64,000 bases of DNA from Paraburkholderia sp. CNPSo 3272 (GCF_024206495.1 NZ_JAMBPQ010000008.1:183367-247366); one strand, 5' to 3'. Shown: positions 44,041 to 52,870, counted from the stretch's first letter. Made by a program: numbers and translations. The notes: generated by a model not told the origin, from the letters alone.

Positions 44041-44472
44041 CTACTTACCGAACAGGAAAACCATCGTTCCCGACGCATCCGCCGGGCCAGCCGTGGTCAT
44101 GCGCAGTTGCGCATCGGCACCCATCTGATACATCCATGCTTCGTAGGCCCCTTCGAGGAACGCCCCGGCCCACGCCACGTTCTCCGCGCCGAATACGGCC
44201 TTGAGCGGCGCCTGGTAATGCGTGAGCACGAGCCAGTCCTGTGCCTCGCGTATCTCGACCAGGCCCCAGTCCAGCTCGCCCCATACCTGATTCATGGCGT
44301 CCCGCATCGCAGCCACGGTGGTCGCCTCGCCCAGCGCATATTGATGCGCGAATTGCCCGCCCGCGGCGCGCATAAGCTGGGTCAAAAACCTGGGCGTCAG
44401 GTTCTGCGTCAGCTCTTGCGTGAGAAACGACAGGAACGGACGCCATTGCGGTGCTGGCATGGAATTCACCAT
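44041..44472 (-). CDS. bcsD: Cellulose synthase complex protein BcsD
   Basis: A 143-residue BcsD, the periplasmic or cytoplasmic octameric-channel protein known from Komagataeibacter that arranges glucan chains. Family traits are the N-terminal helix WRPFLSFLTQELTQNL, GGQFAHQYALGEATTVAAM, MNQVWGELDWGLVEI and the end EAWMYQMGADAQLRMT with FLFGK. It is the first gene of the operon, 96 bases before bcsP. Two starts are possible, ATG at 44472 or at 44460; the second has GGTGA just before it. The locus therefore belongs to the bcsD-containing class. Confidence 0.93.
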   Translation of the reverse strand: MVNSMPAPQWRPFLSFLTQELTQNLTPRFLTQLMRAAGGQFAHQYALGEATTVAAMRDAMNQVWGELDWGLVEIREAQDWLVLTHYQAPLKAVFGAENVAWAGAFLEGAYEAWMYQMGADAQLRMTTAGPADASGTMVFLFGK

Positions 44473-44885
44473 CTATTCATGCGCCCGAAAAGGGGGAGCA
44501 CAGGCTCGACAATTTGTAGAAGCGGCCATGACCACCATTCGGGCAGTGACCGGCGTTAAGCGCAGGCGATCCATTGGGTGATTCTGGAAGGACTGTAGAT
44601 CAACTGACGCGCGGCGGATTATACGTATTATTCCCGCCGTGTTTATTATTTAATTTACCCGCGACGCTCAATTTGTCACCCGGGCGCGACACATCAAAAA
44701 CGAAAACGTTTGCGCCTAAGAAATGGGTCGCTTATTTAACGCGGCACCACAATACAAAACATGAATTCGGTTGCCTTTATATTTATTTAACAATTGCGCC
44801 GCGCATTTATAAAACCACCTCGATTCGCCGACCATTCATACCAAAGTCATTTTCGAAAATTCGACGGAGTGCAAACGTTTGCAGC
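44473..44885 (-). promoter_or_regulatory. AT-rich promoter region of the cellulose operon
   Basis: No gene is seen in these 413 bases between the exporter gene and bcsD, both on the minus strand. The region is much richer in A and T than the rest of the window (for example 44641-44660 and 44775-44795). It holds two AAACGTTTGC sites (44704-44713 and 44873-44882) and a CGGCGG...CCGCCG inverted repeat (44612-44639) around a near-palindromic ATTATACGTATTAT. It must contain the promoter for the ten-gene cellulose operon. The low GC could mark binding by a nucleoid-associated silencer; that is inference. Confidence 0.6.
44870..44883. promoter_or_regulatory. Perfect 14-base palindrome, candidate operator
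   Basis: TGCAAACGTTTGCA is perfectly symmetric and lies just past the exporter's stop, about 400 bases upstream of bcsD. Its core AAACGTTTGC recurs at 44704-44713. The central CG pair within a symmetric site recalls LacI/GalR-type operators, but the regulator is not known. Confidence 0.5.
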
Positions 44886-46502
44886 TCATTTACGCGGCTG
44901 TATGGCTGCCGCCGCAATACCCGCTCCGGCGAACGCGCACGCGGCGCACACAAGGGCGACGGCACGCAGCGCGTCGATCATCGCGCCCGCTTCCGCTCGC
45001 GCCACCAGCGTTGCGTGCGGCGGGCCGGCGCCGTCCGAGGCGAGCCCACCTTGCCCGTCCGGCTCGAGCAGTTGTCCCGTTTGGCGTGCGTCCATCGGCA
45101 CGTGCAACGCGTCGAGGCGCGCGGACAGCGCTGCGTGATGCGACCATACGAACACGATGCCGAGCACCGCCACCGCCAGCAGGCTCGCCACGCGCGCAAC
45201 GGCATTGTTGATGCCGGACGCGACACCGGTGCGCTCGCTCGACACCGAGCCCATCACGGTCGTGGTGAGCGGCGCGACGGTGATCGTCATGCCGAGGCCA
45301 AGCACCGCGAGCGCAGGGAAGAATCCGCTCCAGTAACCGCCGCGCACGAACGGCAACGCCAATAGCGTGAACCCGAGCCCGGCGACACCCGGGCCGACGG
45401 TCAACAGCGCGCGCGAGCCAAAGCGGCTCGTCAGGCCACCGGTGAAGCGTGACAGCAAACCGATGATGACGGGCACCGGCAACAGCGCCGCGCCCGCTTC
45501 TGTCGCGGTAAATCCATGCGCGCGGATCAGCGTGAACGGCAGGAAGAAGAATGCGCCGCCGAGCCCGAAGTAAAGCAGCAATGTGACGAGGTTCGCGCCG
45601 GTGAAGTCGCGCGAACGGAACACATCGAGCGGCATCATGGGGTTGGCGCTGCGCGCTTCGATCATCACGAATGCGGCGAGCACGAGCACGCCGGCGCCGA
45701 TTGCGACCATTACGAACGGATGCTGGAAGCCGCGCGCCGACGCCTGGGTCAACCCGAAAGTCAGACTGGCGAGTCCCCCGGCCGCGGCCAGCGCGCCGGG
45801 CCAGTCGAGCGGCCCGGGCGCCTCGGACCTGTGGCTGTTGGGCACTGATGAAACGGCGAGCGCGATCGTTAGCGCGGCGAGCGGGACGTTCAGGAAGAAG
45901 ATCGCGCGCCAGGAAAAGGCATCGACGAGCCAGCCGCCCGCCACGGGCCCCACCGCCGATGTGATCGCGCCGACACCCGCCCAGGTGCCGATCGCCCGCC
46001 CACGCGCTGCGTCGTCGAACACCGCGCCGATAATCGCGAGGCTGCTGGGGACGAGCAGCGCCGCGCCGATGCCTTGAACCGCGCGCGCGGCGATCAGCGC
46101 AGCCGCATTCGGCGCGAGGCCGCAAGCCGCCGACGCCAGCGTAAACAGCGCGATGCCCGCGATGAACACCGTGCGGCGGCCAAGCTTGTCCCCCATCGAG
46201 CCGCCGACCAGCACGAGGGAGCCGAGAAACAGCAAATATGCATTGACGACCCATTGCATCGCCGCGACGCTCGCACCGAGTTCGCTCTGGATGGACGGCA
46301 GTGCGACGTTGACGACCGAGCCGTCGATGAACGCCATGCTCGACCCCAGGATCGTCGCCGCGAGCGCGAGACGCTTGCGCCGGCACGGACAGTCGACTGA
46401 GATGGGCTGCGTGCGGATCACGAGCTCGTCGCACGGGCTCGCCTGCGCGGCGACGACATGCGCGCCCTTCGGCCCGCTTTCAACAAGATCCGGGTTGGCC
46501 AA
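44886..46502 (-). CDS. MFS drug exporter, DHA2 (14-TM) family
   Basis: A 538-residue major facilitator of the EmrB/QacA type with about 14 membrane helices. After a 45-residue hydrophilic leader, helix 1 carries the DHA2 motif SSMAFIDGSVVNVALPSI; motif A is GGSMGDKLGRRTVF, and motif C is SAVGPVAGGWL. Such proteins expel lipophilic or cationic drugs by proton antiport. The leader contains SVDCPCRRKR, which is unusual; the true start could be later. It is upstream of the cellulose operon on the same strand, but the 413-base gap suggests separate control. Confidence 0.92.
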   Translation of the reverse strand: MANPDLVESGPKGAHVVAAQASPCDELVIRTQPISVDCPCRRKRLALAATILGSSMAFIDGSVVNVALPSIQSELGASVAAMQWVVNAYLLFLGSLVLVGGSMGDKLGRRTVFIAGIALFTLASAACGLAPNAAALIAARAVQGIGAALLVPSSLAIIGAVFDDAARGRAIGTWAGVGAITSAVGPVAGGWLVDAFSWRAIFFLNVPLAALTIALAVSSVPNSHRSEAPGPLDWPGALAAAGGLASLTFGLTQASARGFQHPFVMVAIGAGVLVLAAFVMIEARSANPMMPLDVFRSRDFTGANLVTLLLYFGLGGAFFFLPFTLIRAHGFTATEAGAALLPVPVIIGLLSRFTGGLTSRFGSRALLTVGPGVAGLGFTLLALPFVRGGYWSGFFPALAVLGLGMTITVAPLTTTVMGSVSSERTGVASGINNAVARVASLLAVAVLGIVFVWSHHAALSARLDALHVPMDARQTGQLLEPDGQGGLASDGAGPPHATLVARAEAGAMIDALRAVALVCAACAFAGAGIAAAAIQPRK

Positions 46503-46713
46503 GTTCGCTCCCGTGTGGATCGATGGTGACTAGAGTCTGTTGATGCCGGCGGCGCGAGTCAACCCGGGAGAGCGCATAGGCGTCGGCCGCGGATCACCGT
46601 GCGGACGCAATCCAGATCAGGCTGGTATACATCGGTCTGCCGGCCACCGCGCTGCGCCGTCCCCCATTTCGCCACACGCTTGAGCGCGACCGCGCGAATG
46701 GCCTGGATCCTTC

Positions 46714-48789
46714 ATGACGCGCCCTTACCCATCACGCATGTCGCGTTGCCCGCCGTTGGCCCGTGTGTTGGCCAAGGTGTCGGCTCTCCTCGCTGCCGCG
46801 CTGCTATGCGGCTGCGCGATGGTGCGCGTGAACTCGCTAGGCCCGCAGCAGTACTTTGCCATGCGTCGCGGAGATATTCTCTCGACCGGCCAGTTGAGCG
46901 CGGCAACGCAGGCCACGTTGCGGGTTGCGGCCCTGGACGAAAGTTCGTGCCAGAGCGCGCCGCAAGCGTGTATCGATACGATGGCAACCGTCGGCGGACT
47001 CAGTACCGAACAGCGCCTTGCCTGCCTCGCCGAGTTATCGCTCCAGATGGCGCTCGGACAAACGCCGCGTGCCGGCACGCCCTGGACCGATGCGCAATTC
47101 GATTCGTGGCTCAAGACAGCGCGATACGCGTATGCGTTTCTGTTCCTCGGCCAGCGTACGGCTGGCGAACGGGCCTTCGAGGACCGCCAGACGCAGGTTC
47201 GCGACTACTACAACTATGCGGTCCAGGAGCTTGCCGGCGCGCTGTTTCTGCGCGGCACCGCTGAAACGAGCACCGGCCGTCGCGATCCGGCAAATCAGTT
47301 CATAGCAGGCTGGACCATTCATATCGACCTGAGCGAGGTGCGGCTGCCCGAGGGCGTGCGCGAACTCAGCGAAGTCATTCCCGCCTCGGGACTGTCGTTC
47401 GCAGGACTCCACAATACTTATCGCCGTGACGGCCTCGGTGCGGATCTGGTTGCAGTCACACAGCCCGCGCAGCCCGACCCGGACAGCACGACCACTAACA
47501 ACGCAGCGACAACGGCTGAAGACGATGCGAATGCGAGCGCAGGCGCAACCTTCTGGTTCGCACCCGGCTCGCGTCCGTTCAATGAAATGCCTTCGCCGAA
47601 CGTCACCGCATTGCTGCTGTTCGGCAACGGCACGCTCGAGCAGCTGCTCGATTCGCACGACGTGGTGTTCTCCGCCTACGACCCGTTTCGCGTAGAGAGC
47701 GTAGAGATCGAAGGCGAGACCGTGCCGCTCGCGGCCAACTTCAGTGCGGGCTACGGCATCTGGCTTGCCCGCTCCGGCTTTGCCCGGCAGTCCTTGCGTT
47801 CGCTGCTCGGCCGCACGAGGGGTATCGATCGTCCGCGCATCTACATGATGCAACCGTTCGATCCGGACCGGCGCATCGTGCTGATGCTGCACGGATTGGC
47901 CAGCAGTCCCGAGGCATGGGTCAACGTCGCCAACGACCTTCAGGGTGACGAAATGCTGCGTCAGCATTTTCAGGTCTGGCAGGTCTATTACCCGACCAAC
48001 GTGCCCATTCTCATCAACCTCGCGAGAATTCGGCGGGCGGTGCAACTGACGCTCGCGCATTTCGATCCCGCAGGCAAGCTGCCAGCTTCGAACGGCATGG
48101 TGCTGATCGGGCACAGCATGGGCGGCGTGCTCGCGCGGTTGCTCGTGTCGTCCTCCGACGACGTTCTGTGGGTGACCATTCAGAACAAGTACCTGCCCGA
48201 AGGCGTCGACATCGTGCGCGAGGATGAGCGGCTCGATCGTCTGCTGCGTTTTACGCCGATGCCACAGGTCGAGCGCGCGATCTTCATCGCCACGCCGCAT
48301 CGCGGCACGCCGTTCGCGAACAATCGCCTGTCTCGCTGGGTCGCGAACCTGGTGCGCTTGCCGCTCGCGCTGTTGAAGGAAATCGACGAGATGCTGCAGA
48401 GCGCCACCAACGCGGATAGCAGCCAGCGGGCGGGAGAGACCATCGCGGTTCCCAACAGCATCGAGCAGTTGCGGGAGACCGATCCGATCATCCAGTCGAT
48501 TTCACGCCTGCCGATCAGCCCCGACGTTTGCTTTCACTCGATCATTGCGCGCCGCCGTGAGACGGGCCCGCTCGAAGATTCCGACGACGGGGTCGTCCCC
48601 TATCGCAGCGCGCATCTCGACGGCGCACTCTCCGAAAAGGTGATCGTTTCGGGACATAGCGTTCAGGAAACACCCGAGGCGATTTTCGAAATCCGGCGCA
48701 TTCTGCACGAAGATATCGAAGTGTTCGATAACCATGGCGCGCACGAAGGCGCTTGCGGCAGCCCTCTGGCGGTGCATGAAACCGAGTGA
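46714..48789 (+). CDS. Lipoprotein alpha/beta hydrolase
   Basis: A 691-residue lipid-anchored hydrolase. The lipobox LLCGC puts the lipidated cysteine at residue 34. Residues about 60-390 form an unassigned N-terminal region with a low-complexity Asn/Thr/Ala stretch near 260. The alpha/beta-hydrolase domain starts near residue 390 (RRIVLMLHGLASSPEAW, an oxyanion HG motif), with nucleophile S468 in GHSMGGV, candidate Asp in DSDDGVVPYRSAH and His in SGHSVQE. It probably acts on esters or lipids at the envelope. Start at 46714 or at 46738; ribosome sites are weak. Convergent with the DUF4188 gene. Confidence 0.88.
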   Translation: MTRPYPSRMSRCPPLARVLAKVSALLAAALLCGCAMVRVNSLGPQQYFAMRRGDILSTGQLSAATQATLRVAALDESSCQSAPQACIDTMATVGGLSTEQRLACLAELSLQMALGQTPRAGTPWTDAQFDSWLKTARYAYAFLFLGQRTAGERAFEDRQTQVRDYYNYAVQELAGALFLRGTAETSTGRRDPANQFIAGWTIHIDLSEVRLPEGVRELSEVIPASGLSFAGLHNTYRRDGLGADLVAVTQPAQPDPDSTTTNNAATTAEDDANASAGATFWFAPGSRPFNEMPSPNVTALLLFGNGTLEQLLDSHDVVFSAYDPFRVESVEIEGETVPLAANFSAGYGIWLARSGFARQSLRSLLGRTRGIDRPRIYMMQPFDPDRRIVLMLHGLASSPEAWVNVANDLQGDEMLRQHFQVWQVYYPTNVPILINLARIRRAVQLTLAHFDPAGKLPASNGMVLIGHSMGGVLARLLVSSSDDVLWVTIQNKYLPEGVDIVREDERLDRLLRFTPMPQVERAIFIATPHRGTPFANNRLSRWVANLVRLPLALLKEIDEMLQSATNADSSQRAGETIAVPNSIEQLRETDPIIQSISRLPISPDVCFHSIIARRRETGPLEDSDDGVVPYRSAHLDGALSEKVIVSGHSVQETPEAIFEIRRILHEDIEVFDNHGAHEGACGSPLAVHETE

Positions 48790-48802
48790 TCGGCGCCTTT
48801 GA

Positions 48803-49255
48803 CTAATCCGCCGCCATGCGCTTTCGCGCGGTCATAAAAGGTCCGGTCGGCTGGCGCGCCGGCGCAAAACGATCGAAGCCCACCGGGCCGGGCATATCGA
48901 CATAAACCGCCTCCATTCCCTGCCGGCTATAGCTTTCATGCCAGAAGCCCGCGCCGCCGCTGTCGCGCAGAAACTCGCCCCACCAGCGCGAATGCGGCGC
49001 GCTGCGGGTAAAGGCTTCGAGGCTTTCGAGGTCGCGCCAATACTGGCGGATACCGACGTGATTGAGGGCGAACAGGAACTGCTCGCTGGAGAGCAGTCCT
49101 GCAGGCGGATTCAATTCGATCTGTCGCAAGCCTTTGCCGATGCCGAACAAGGTCGCGATCCCTCGCAGCCGGCGCACGCGAAAGCCCAGGATGATCACTA
49201 CAAGATTCGGGTACGAGTTGAGGTCGACGGACCTCCGGGTAACTGAGGCTTGCAT
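48803..49255 (-). CDS. DUF4188 family protein
   Basis: A 150-residue protein of the DUF4188 family, heme-containing or monooxygenase-like proteins related to the antibiotic monooxygenase fold. Motifs are NLVVIILGFRVRRLRGI near the start, QYWRDLESLEAFTRSAPHSRWW in the middle (read in order), and GFWHESYSRQGMEAVYVDMP near the end. The start is the ATG at 49255 with GGGAG before it. It is divergent from a TetR gene, and a double palindrome lies between them, so repression by that regulator is likely. Confidence 0.85.
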   Translation of the reverse strand: MQASVTRRSVDLNSYPNLVVIILGFRVRRLRGIATLFGIGKGLRQIELNPPAGLLSSEQFLFALNHVGIRQYWRDLESLEAFTRSAPHSRWWGEFLRDSGGAGFWHESYSRQGMEAVYVDMPGPVGFDRFAPARQPTGPFMTARKRMAAD

Positions 49256-49268
49256 GGCGGCTCCCGGG

Positions 49269-49312
49269 TGTTTACGCTGTAAGCATAGTCCCGAATGATT
49301 ACAGTGTAAACA
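49269..49312. promoter_or_regulatory. Double operator between DUF4188 and TetR genes
   Basis: TGTTTACGCTGTAA at 49269-49282 and TTACAGTGTAAACA at 49299-49312 are inverted copies matching at 13 of 14 positions. Each also holds a TTAC-N3-GTAA palindrome. The pair lies in the 61-base gap between divergent starts, the classical place for a TetR autorepressor site. Confidence 0.8.
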
Positions 49313-49316
49313 ACGA

Positions 49317-49880
49317 ATGAGCGATACCAATTTATCCCTCCGCGACCGTCTGGTCGATTGCGCGCTGGTCTTGCTCGAACAGGGCGAAAGCGACGTCAGC
49401 CTCCGTGCGGTGGCGCGGGCCGCCGGCGTTTCGGCGATGGCCCCCTATCGCCATTTCGAGGACAAGGCGGCGCTGATGGGCGCCGTCGCGCTCAAGGGCT
49501 TTGCCATGCTGGAAGCGGGTGCCGCGCGCGCCAACAAGGCGGAAGACGCGCGCGAAGCACTCGCCGCGCAGGGTCTGGCCTACGTTGGCTTCGCCCGCGC
49601 GCATCCTGCGCTGTTCCGGCTGATGTTCGCGGATGGCGCAGGACTCGCCCTGCCCCATGAGGATTGCCGGAGCGCTTATACGCTGATGGCGCGCCGCGTG
49701 GCGGAACTGGCGCCGCATTGCGTCGAGGCGGGGGTGCTCGCCTGCTGGGGGCTGGTTCACGGCCTCGCGACGCTGGCGCTCGACGGAAGGATTCCGGCCG
49801 ATCCGGCCGCTGAGCGCGCGGCGATTGCGCTGATGACCCACGCGCTCAAGCCCGCACCGCCGGTCCTCACCGGTTCCTGA
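49317..49880 (+). CDS. TetR family regulator (WHG C-terminal domain)
   Basis: A 187-residue TetR repressor. The helix-turn-helix is at residues 10-55 (LRDRLVDCALVLLEQG, SLRAVARAAGVSAMAPYRHF). The C-terminal domain has FARAHPALFRLMFADGAGL, typical of the TetR_C WHG group. It almost surely represses the divergent DUF4188 gene and itself through the double palindrome upstream; no good ribosome site separates the operator from the ATG, so bound protein would block both promoter and start. The ligand is unknown. Confidence 0.93.
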   Translation: MSDTNLSLRDRLVDCALVLLEQGESDVSLRAVARAAGVSAMAPYRHFEDKAALMGAVALKGFAMLEAGAARANKAEDAREALAAQGLAYVGFARAHPALFRLMFADGAGLALPHEDCRSAYTLMARRVAELAPHCVEAGVLACWGLVHGLATLALDGRIPADPAAERAAIALMTHALKPAPPVLTGS

Positions 49881-49955
49881 GGCGGCATTCGCAGCACGCG
49901 CATTTCCTCTCGCGCGTACGATTGCGTGCAGCGCGATGACGACGAGAGAGGAGCC

Positions 49956-51074
49956 ATGGCGATAGAAGAATCGGCGAGCGGCGTGCAGCAGTCCGGCCCC
50001 AAAGTCGCGCTTGCGCTGCAAGGCGGCGGCTCGCACGGCGCCTTCTCGTGGGGCGTGCTCGATCGATTGCTCGAATCGACATCGCAGGGCACGCCATTCA
50101 GTGTCGAGGCGATCAGTGGCGCGAGCGCGGGCGGAATCAACGCAACGCTCTGCGCGGCGGGCCTGGCCAGCGGGGGAGCCACGAAAGCGCGCGAGAGGCT
50201 GCGCACCTTCTGGGAAGCGGTGTCGCGCGCCGGGGAGCAGGCCGGCAATGCGCTCTTCGGCTTTTCCGAGCCCGGGCCGTTCGGCGGCTGGAATATCGAC
50301 TGGAGTCCTGGCGCCATCTTCTCGGAACTCGTGGGACTCGTCGCTTCACCTTACAACAATCCCTTTTACCGCGACCCGCTCGGCCCGGTGATCCGCTCGG
50401 CGCTCCCGGAATCCGACCTCTCGACGCTCAACGCGAAGAGCGGGAGCCCTCAGCTTTTCATTTGCGCGACCAACGTACGAACCAACGAACGCATCATCTT
50501 TACGCAGCCCGAAATTTCTGTTGACGTGCTGCGCGCTTCCGCGTGCCTGCCAAGCGAATTCCGCACCGTGAACCTCCACGGCGTGCCGTACTGGGATGGC
50601 GGCTATCTGGGCAATCCGCCTTTGGCACCGTTGATCGCCCACGCCCAGGACCTCGTCCTGATCCTCGTGAATCCGTTCGTGCGCCACGACATGCCGCCGA
50701 AAAATGCGCGCGGCATTCTGGACCGGCTCAACGAAATCGGTTTCAACGCGTCCGTCGTGCTGGAGATAAACGCGATAGAAGCGGTCAACCGCGTGCTCGA
50801 CTCGATTGGCGAGGAAGCCGCGAGCCAAAGCCGCTTCAAGACCGTCAGGTTTCACCTGATTCGCGACGACGACTTTCTCGCGCAGTTCGGCTTCGTCTCG
50901 AAGAGCAGCACGTCCTGGTCGCTGCTGAAAACGCTGTTCGACCGTGGGCGCGAGGTGGCGGACGTGTGGCTCAAAACGAACTATGCGAATCTCGGGCAAA
51001 CGTCTTCGCTCGACGTCAAGGATGCGTTGCTCGATCCGACGCTCAAGCAGATCAGCGGATCGCAAACGCAATAA
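49956..51074 (+). CDS. Patatin-like phospholipase
   Basis: A 372-residue patatin-family serine hydrolase. The oxyanion loop is LQGGGSHGAFSWGVL near residue 22, the nucleophile is in ISGASAGGIN (Ser about 53) and the dyad Asp in YWDGGYLGNPPLAP near 212. It lacks the DUF3734 extension of the other patatin in this window and belongs to a different subgroup. The start is the ATG with GAGAGGAGCC before it. It follows the TetR gene by 75 bases on the same strand. Role in phospholipid turnover is inferred. Confidence 0.92.
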   Translation: MAIEESASGVQQSGPKVALALQGGGSHGAFSWGVLDRLLESTSQGTPFSVEAISGASAGGINATLCAAGLASGGATKARERLRTFWEAVSRAGEQAGNALFGFSEPGPFGGWNIDWSPGAIFSELVGLVASPYNNPFYRDPLGPVIRSALPESDLSTLNAKSGSPQLFICATNVRTNERIIFTQPEISVDVLRASACLPSEFRTVNLHGVPYWDGGYLGNPPLAPLIAHAQDLVLILVNPFVRHDMPPKNARGILDRLNEIGFNASVVLEINAIEAVNRVLDSIGEEAASQSRFKTVRFHLIRDDDFLAQFGFVSKSSTSWSLLKTLFDRGREVADVWLKTNYANLGQTSSLDVKDALLDPTLKQISGSQTQ

Positions 51075-51115
51075 AGCGCGTGGCGTAACACTGTAGGTGA
51101 ACGGAACGAAATCAG

Positions 51116-51895
51116 GTGAACACAGAATTTTCCCGACTTCCCGTCTACTTCTATGGCTACGAAGATATAGAGACTTTTTGCCTGTCCAAAAGAGAGCAAC
51201 TGGTTCAGGAAAACATCGGTTTGATACTCGGCATCTTGCGCGGAGGAGCCATACCGGCCCTGATGCTCTCGCAGATGTTGGGCCTGCCCGTCGAGTTTGT
51301 ACACTACGATCGCCGGGAAGCCAAGGCTGAAATCAATAACAGGAAAGTGTTTGATCTTGTCAATTCCTGCATCGCGGAAGGCAAGAGAATCCTGCTAGTG
51401 GACGATGTTGCCGGCGTTGGTTATACGTTGGCCAACTGCTACGAGTATTTGCTTTCCTTTGTTGGAGACGAGTCTTTGATCAAGGTGCTGACGCTGGTGC
51501 ACCACGCCGATAGTCGAACGGAGGCGGACCACTACAAAGACTGTTCTTCAGTGCGCGCAATATTGCCGTGGGAGCGGTATATCACCAGCCGCCAATGCCT
51601 CGATGATTTCGTGAAGGAGGAAGCGGCGCTACTGGAAGATCAACGCTACAAGAAGACGTTGGCCATCGACGATTTCGCCTACCCGTTGAACCTGAAACAG
51701 GAATGGAAGGTGGATTTCCACGTGGAATTCAATGGCGATCAGCACTCGCTTTTGCATACCATCAAAGCCGTCGGGCCGGAGGAAATTTACTGCAACAACG
51801 AATCTCTGATAGAAGTCCTACTCGAAGCGTTTCCGTTTTCCATCATATACAAAACAATCAACAACAAGCGATACAGAATAAGCGCTTTGGATTAG
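51116..51895 (+). CDS. Phosphoribosyltransferase-like protein
   Basis: A 259-residue protein with a type I phosphoribosyltransferase fold. The PRPP loop is RILLVDDVAGVGYTLAN near residues 92-108, and the pyrophosphate loop ILGILRGGAIPALML is near residue 40. The C-terminal 100 residues (KQEWKVDFHVEFNG, then NNKRYRISALD) do not match a standard PRTase and are unassigned. The GTG at 51116 is the likely start. Base composition is clearly more AT-rich than both neighbours and codons ending in A or T are common, so recent transfer is likely. The substrate is unknown. Confidence 0.8.
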   Translation: MNTEFSRLPVYFYGYEDIETFCLSKREQLVQENIGLILGILRGGAIPALMLSQMLGLPVEFVHYDRREAKAEINNRKVFDLVNSCIAEGKRILLVDDVAGVGYTLANCYEYLLSFVGDESLIKVLTLVHHADSRTEADHYKDCSSVRAILPWERYITSRQCLDDFVKEEAALLEDQRYKKTLAIDDFAYPLNLKQEWKVDFHVEFNGDQHSLLHTIKAVGPEEIYCNNESLIEVLLEAFPFSIIYKTINNKRYRISALD

Positions 51896-52015
51896 CGGTT
51901 GACTCTGCACTTCGGCGACTACGCGTACTGGCACGTTGCAAGCAAACGGACGCGTGGACGAAAGACGTCACCGAAATCCGCGAGCCCCTCGCTTCGCCGC
52001 AACACGGAGGTGCAC

Positions 52016-52870
52016 ATGTGTTCTATCCCCTACGACCCATCGCGCGACGCACTCGACTCACCGGAACACAGGGCGACGGTATTCACCGCCGAAGACAACT
52101 ACGACATTGACGGACTGTGCGCGGAGTTCGCGCGGCTTGCCTACATACGCTACGAGCAAGGCGGTGCTGAACTCCTGCGGCTCGAACAAGCGCTCGCGCT
52201 GGTGGGTTTCGAAAGCGCTGTTCCCTTCAACAATGCCGACGACGACACACATGGCTTCGGCGCCGTGAGGCACTCCGATGGCCTCGCTGTGCTCGCGTTC
52301 CGGGGAACGGAGCCGCAATCGCTCACCGATATCGCAATCGACCTCGCAGGCAGTCTGGCAGACTGGACGGAAAGCGCCGGCCAGGTTCACGCTGGTTTTG
52401 CACGTGCCGCCCGCGGCTTGGGCGAAGCAGTCGGCAACTGGTTGAACGAGACCGCGCCGACGAGAAAACAACTCATCTTGACCGGCCATAGCCTCGGTGC
52501 GGCCATCGCGACGCTCTTTGCCAGCCTATGCACGCCCAACGCCCTCGTGACGATCGGTTCGCCACGCGTGGGCGATGCGGCCTTTGTCGCCACGCTTGGC
52601 CATGTCCGCGTCACGCGCTATGTCGACTGCTGCGATCTCGTCACCGATTTGCCACCGCCCATTGGCGGATACGTTCACGCGGGAGCATCGAACTACATCA
52701 CGCGCGAAGGCAAACTGGCTCCGAACGCCGACGATGCTTTCGTGCGAGCGGACCGTGCCGCCGCCCGGGAGGAATATCTGCTCCAATACGCGTGGCGCAT
52801 CGGTGACGTCATGGTTCGCGACCTCGCGGATCACGCCCCGATCAACTACGTAAGAAGTCTGGTTTCGTAA
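52016..52870 (+). CDS. Class 3 lipase family protein
   Basis: A 284-residue class 3 lipase-like alpha/beta hydrolase. The nucleophile is S159 in LTGHSLGAAIA; the strand VLAFRGTEPQSLTD precedes it, with the aspartate expected in VDCCDLVTDLPPP and the histidine near DHAPINY at the end. GLCAEFARLAYIRYE at the N-terminus is the usual cap helix. No signal peptide is seen, so it may act in the cell or be exported another way. The start has CGGAGGTGCAC before ATG. It converges on the dihydropyrimidinase gene. Confidence 0.9.
   Translation: MCSIPYDPSRDALDSPEHRATVFTAEDNYDIDGLCAEFARLAYIRYEQGGAELLRLEQALALVGFESAVPFNNADDDTHGFGAVRHSDGLAVLAFRGTEPQSLTDIAIDLAGSLADWTESAGQVHAGFARAARGLGEAVGNWLNETAPTRKQLILTGHSLGAAIATLFASLCTPNALVTIGSPRVGDAAFVATLGHVRVTRYVDCCDLVTDLPPPIGGYVHAGASNYITREGKLAPNADDAFVRADRAAAREEYLLQYAWRIGDVMVRDLADHAPINYVRSLVS

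Noticed and set aside
46599..47264. Plus-strand frame overlapping the lipoprotein hydrolase
   Set aside because: Its second half shadows the hydrolase gene, which has a clear lipobox and catalytic motifs in its own frame.
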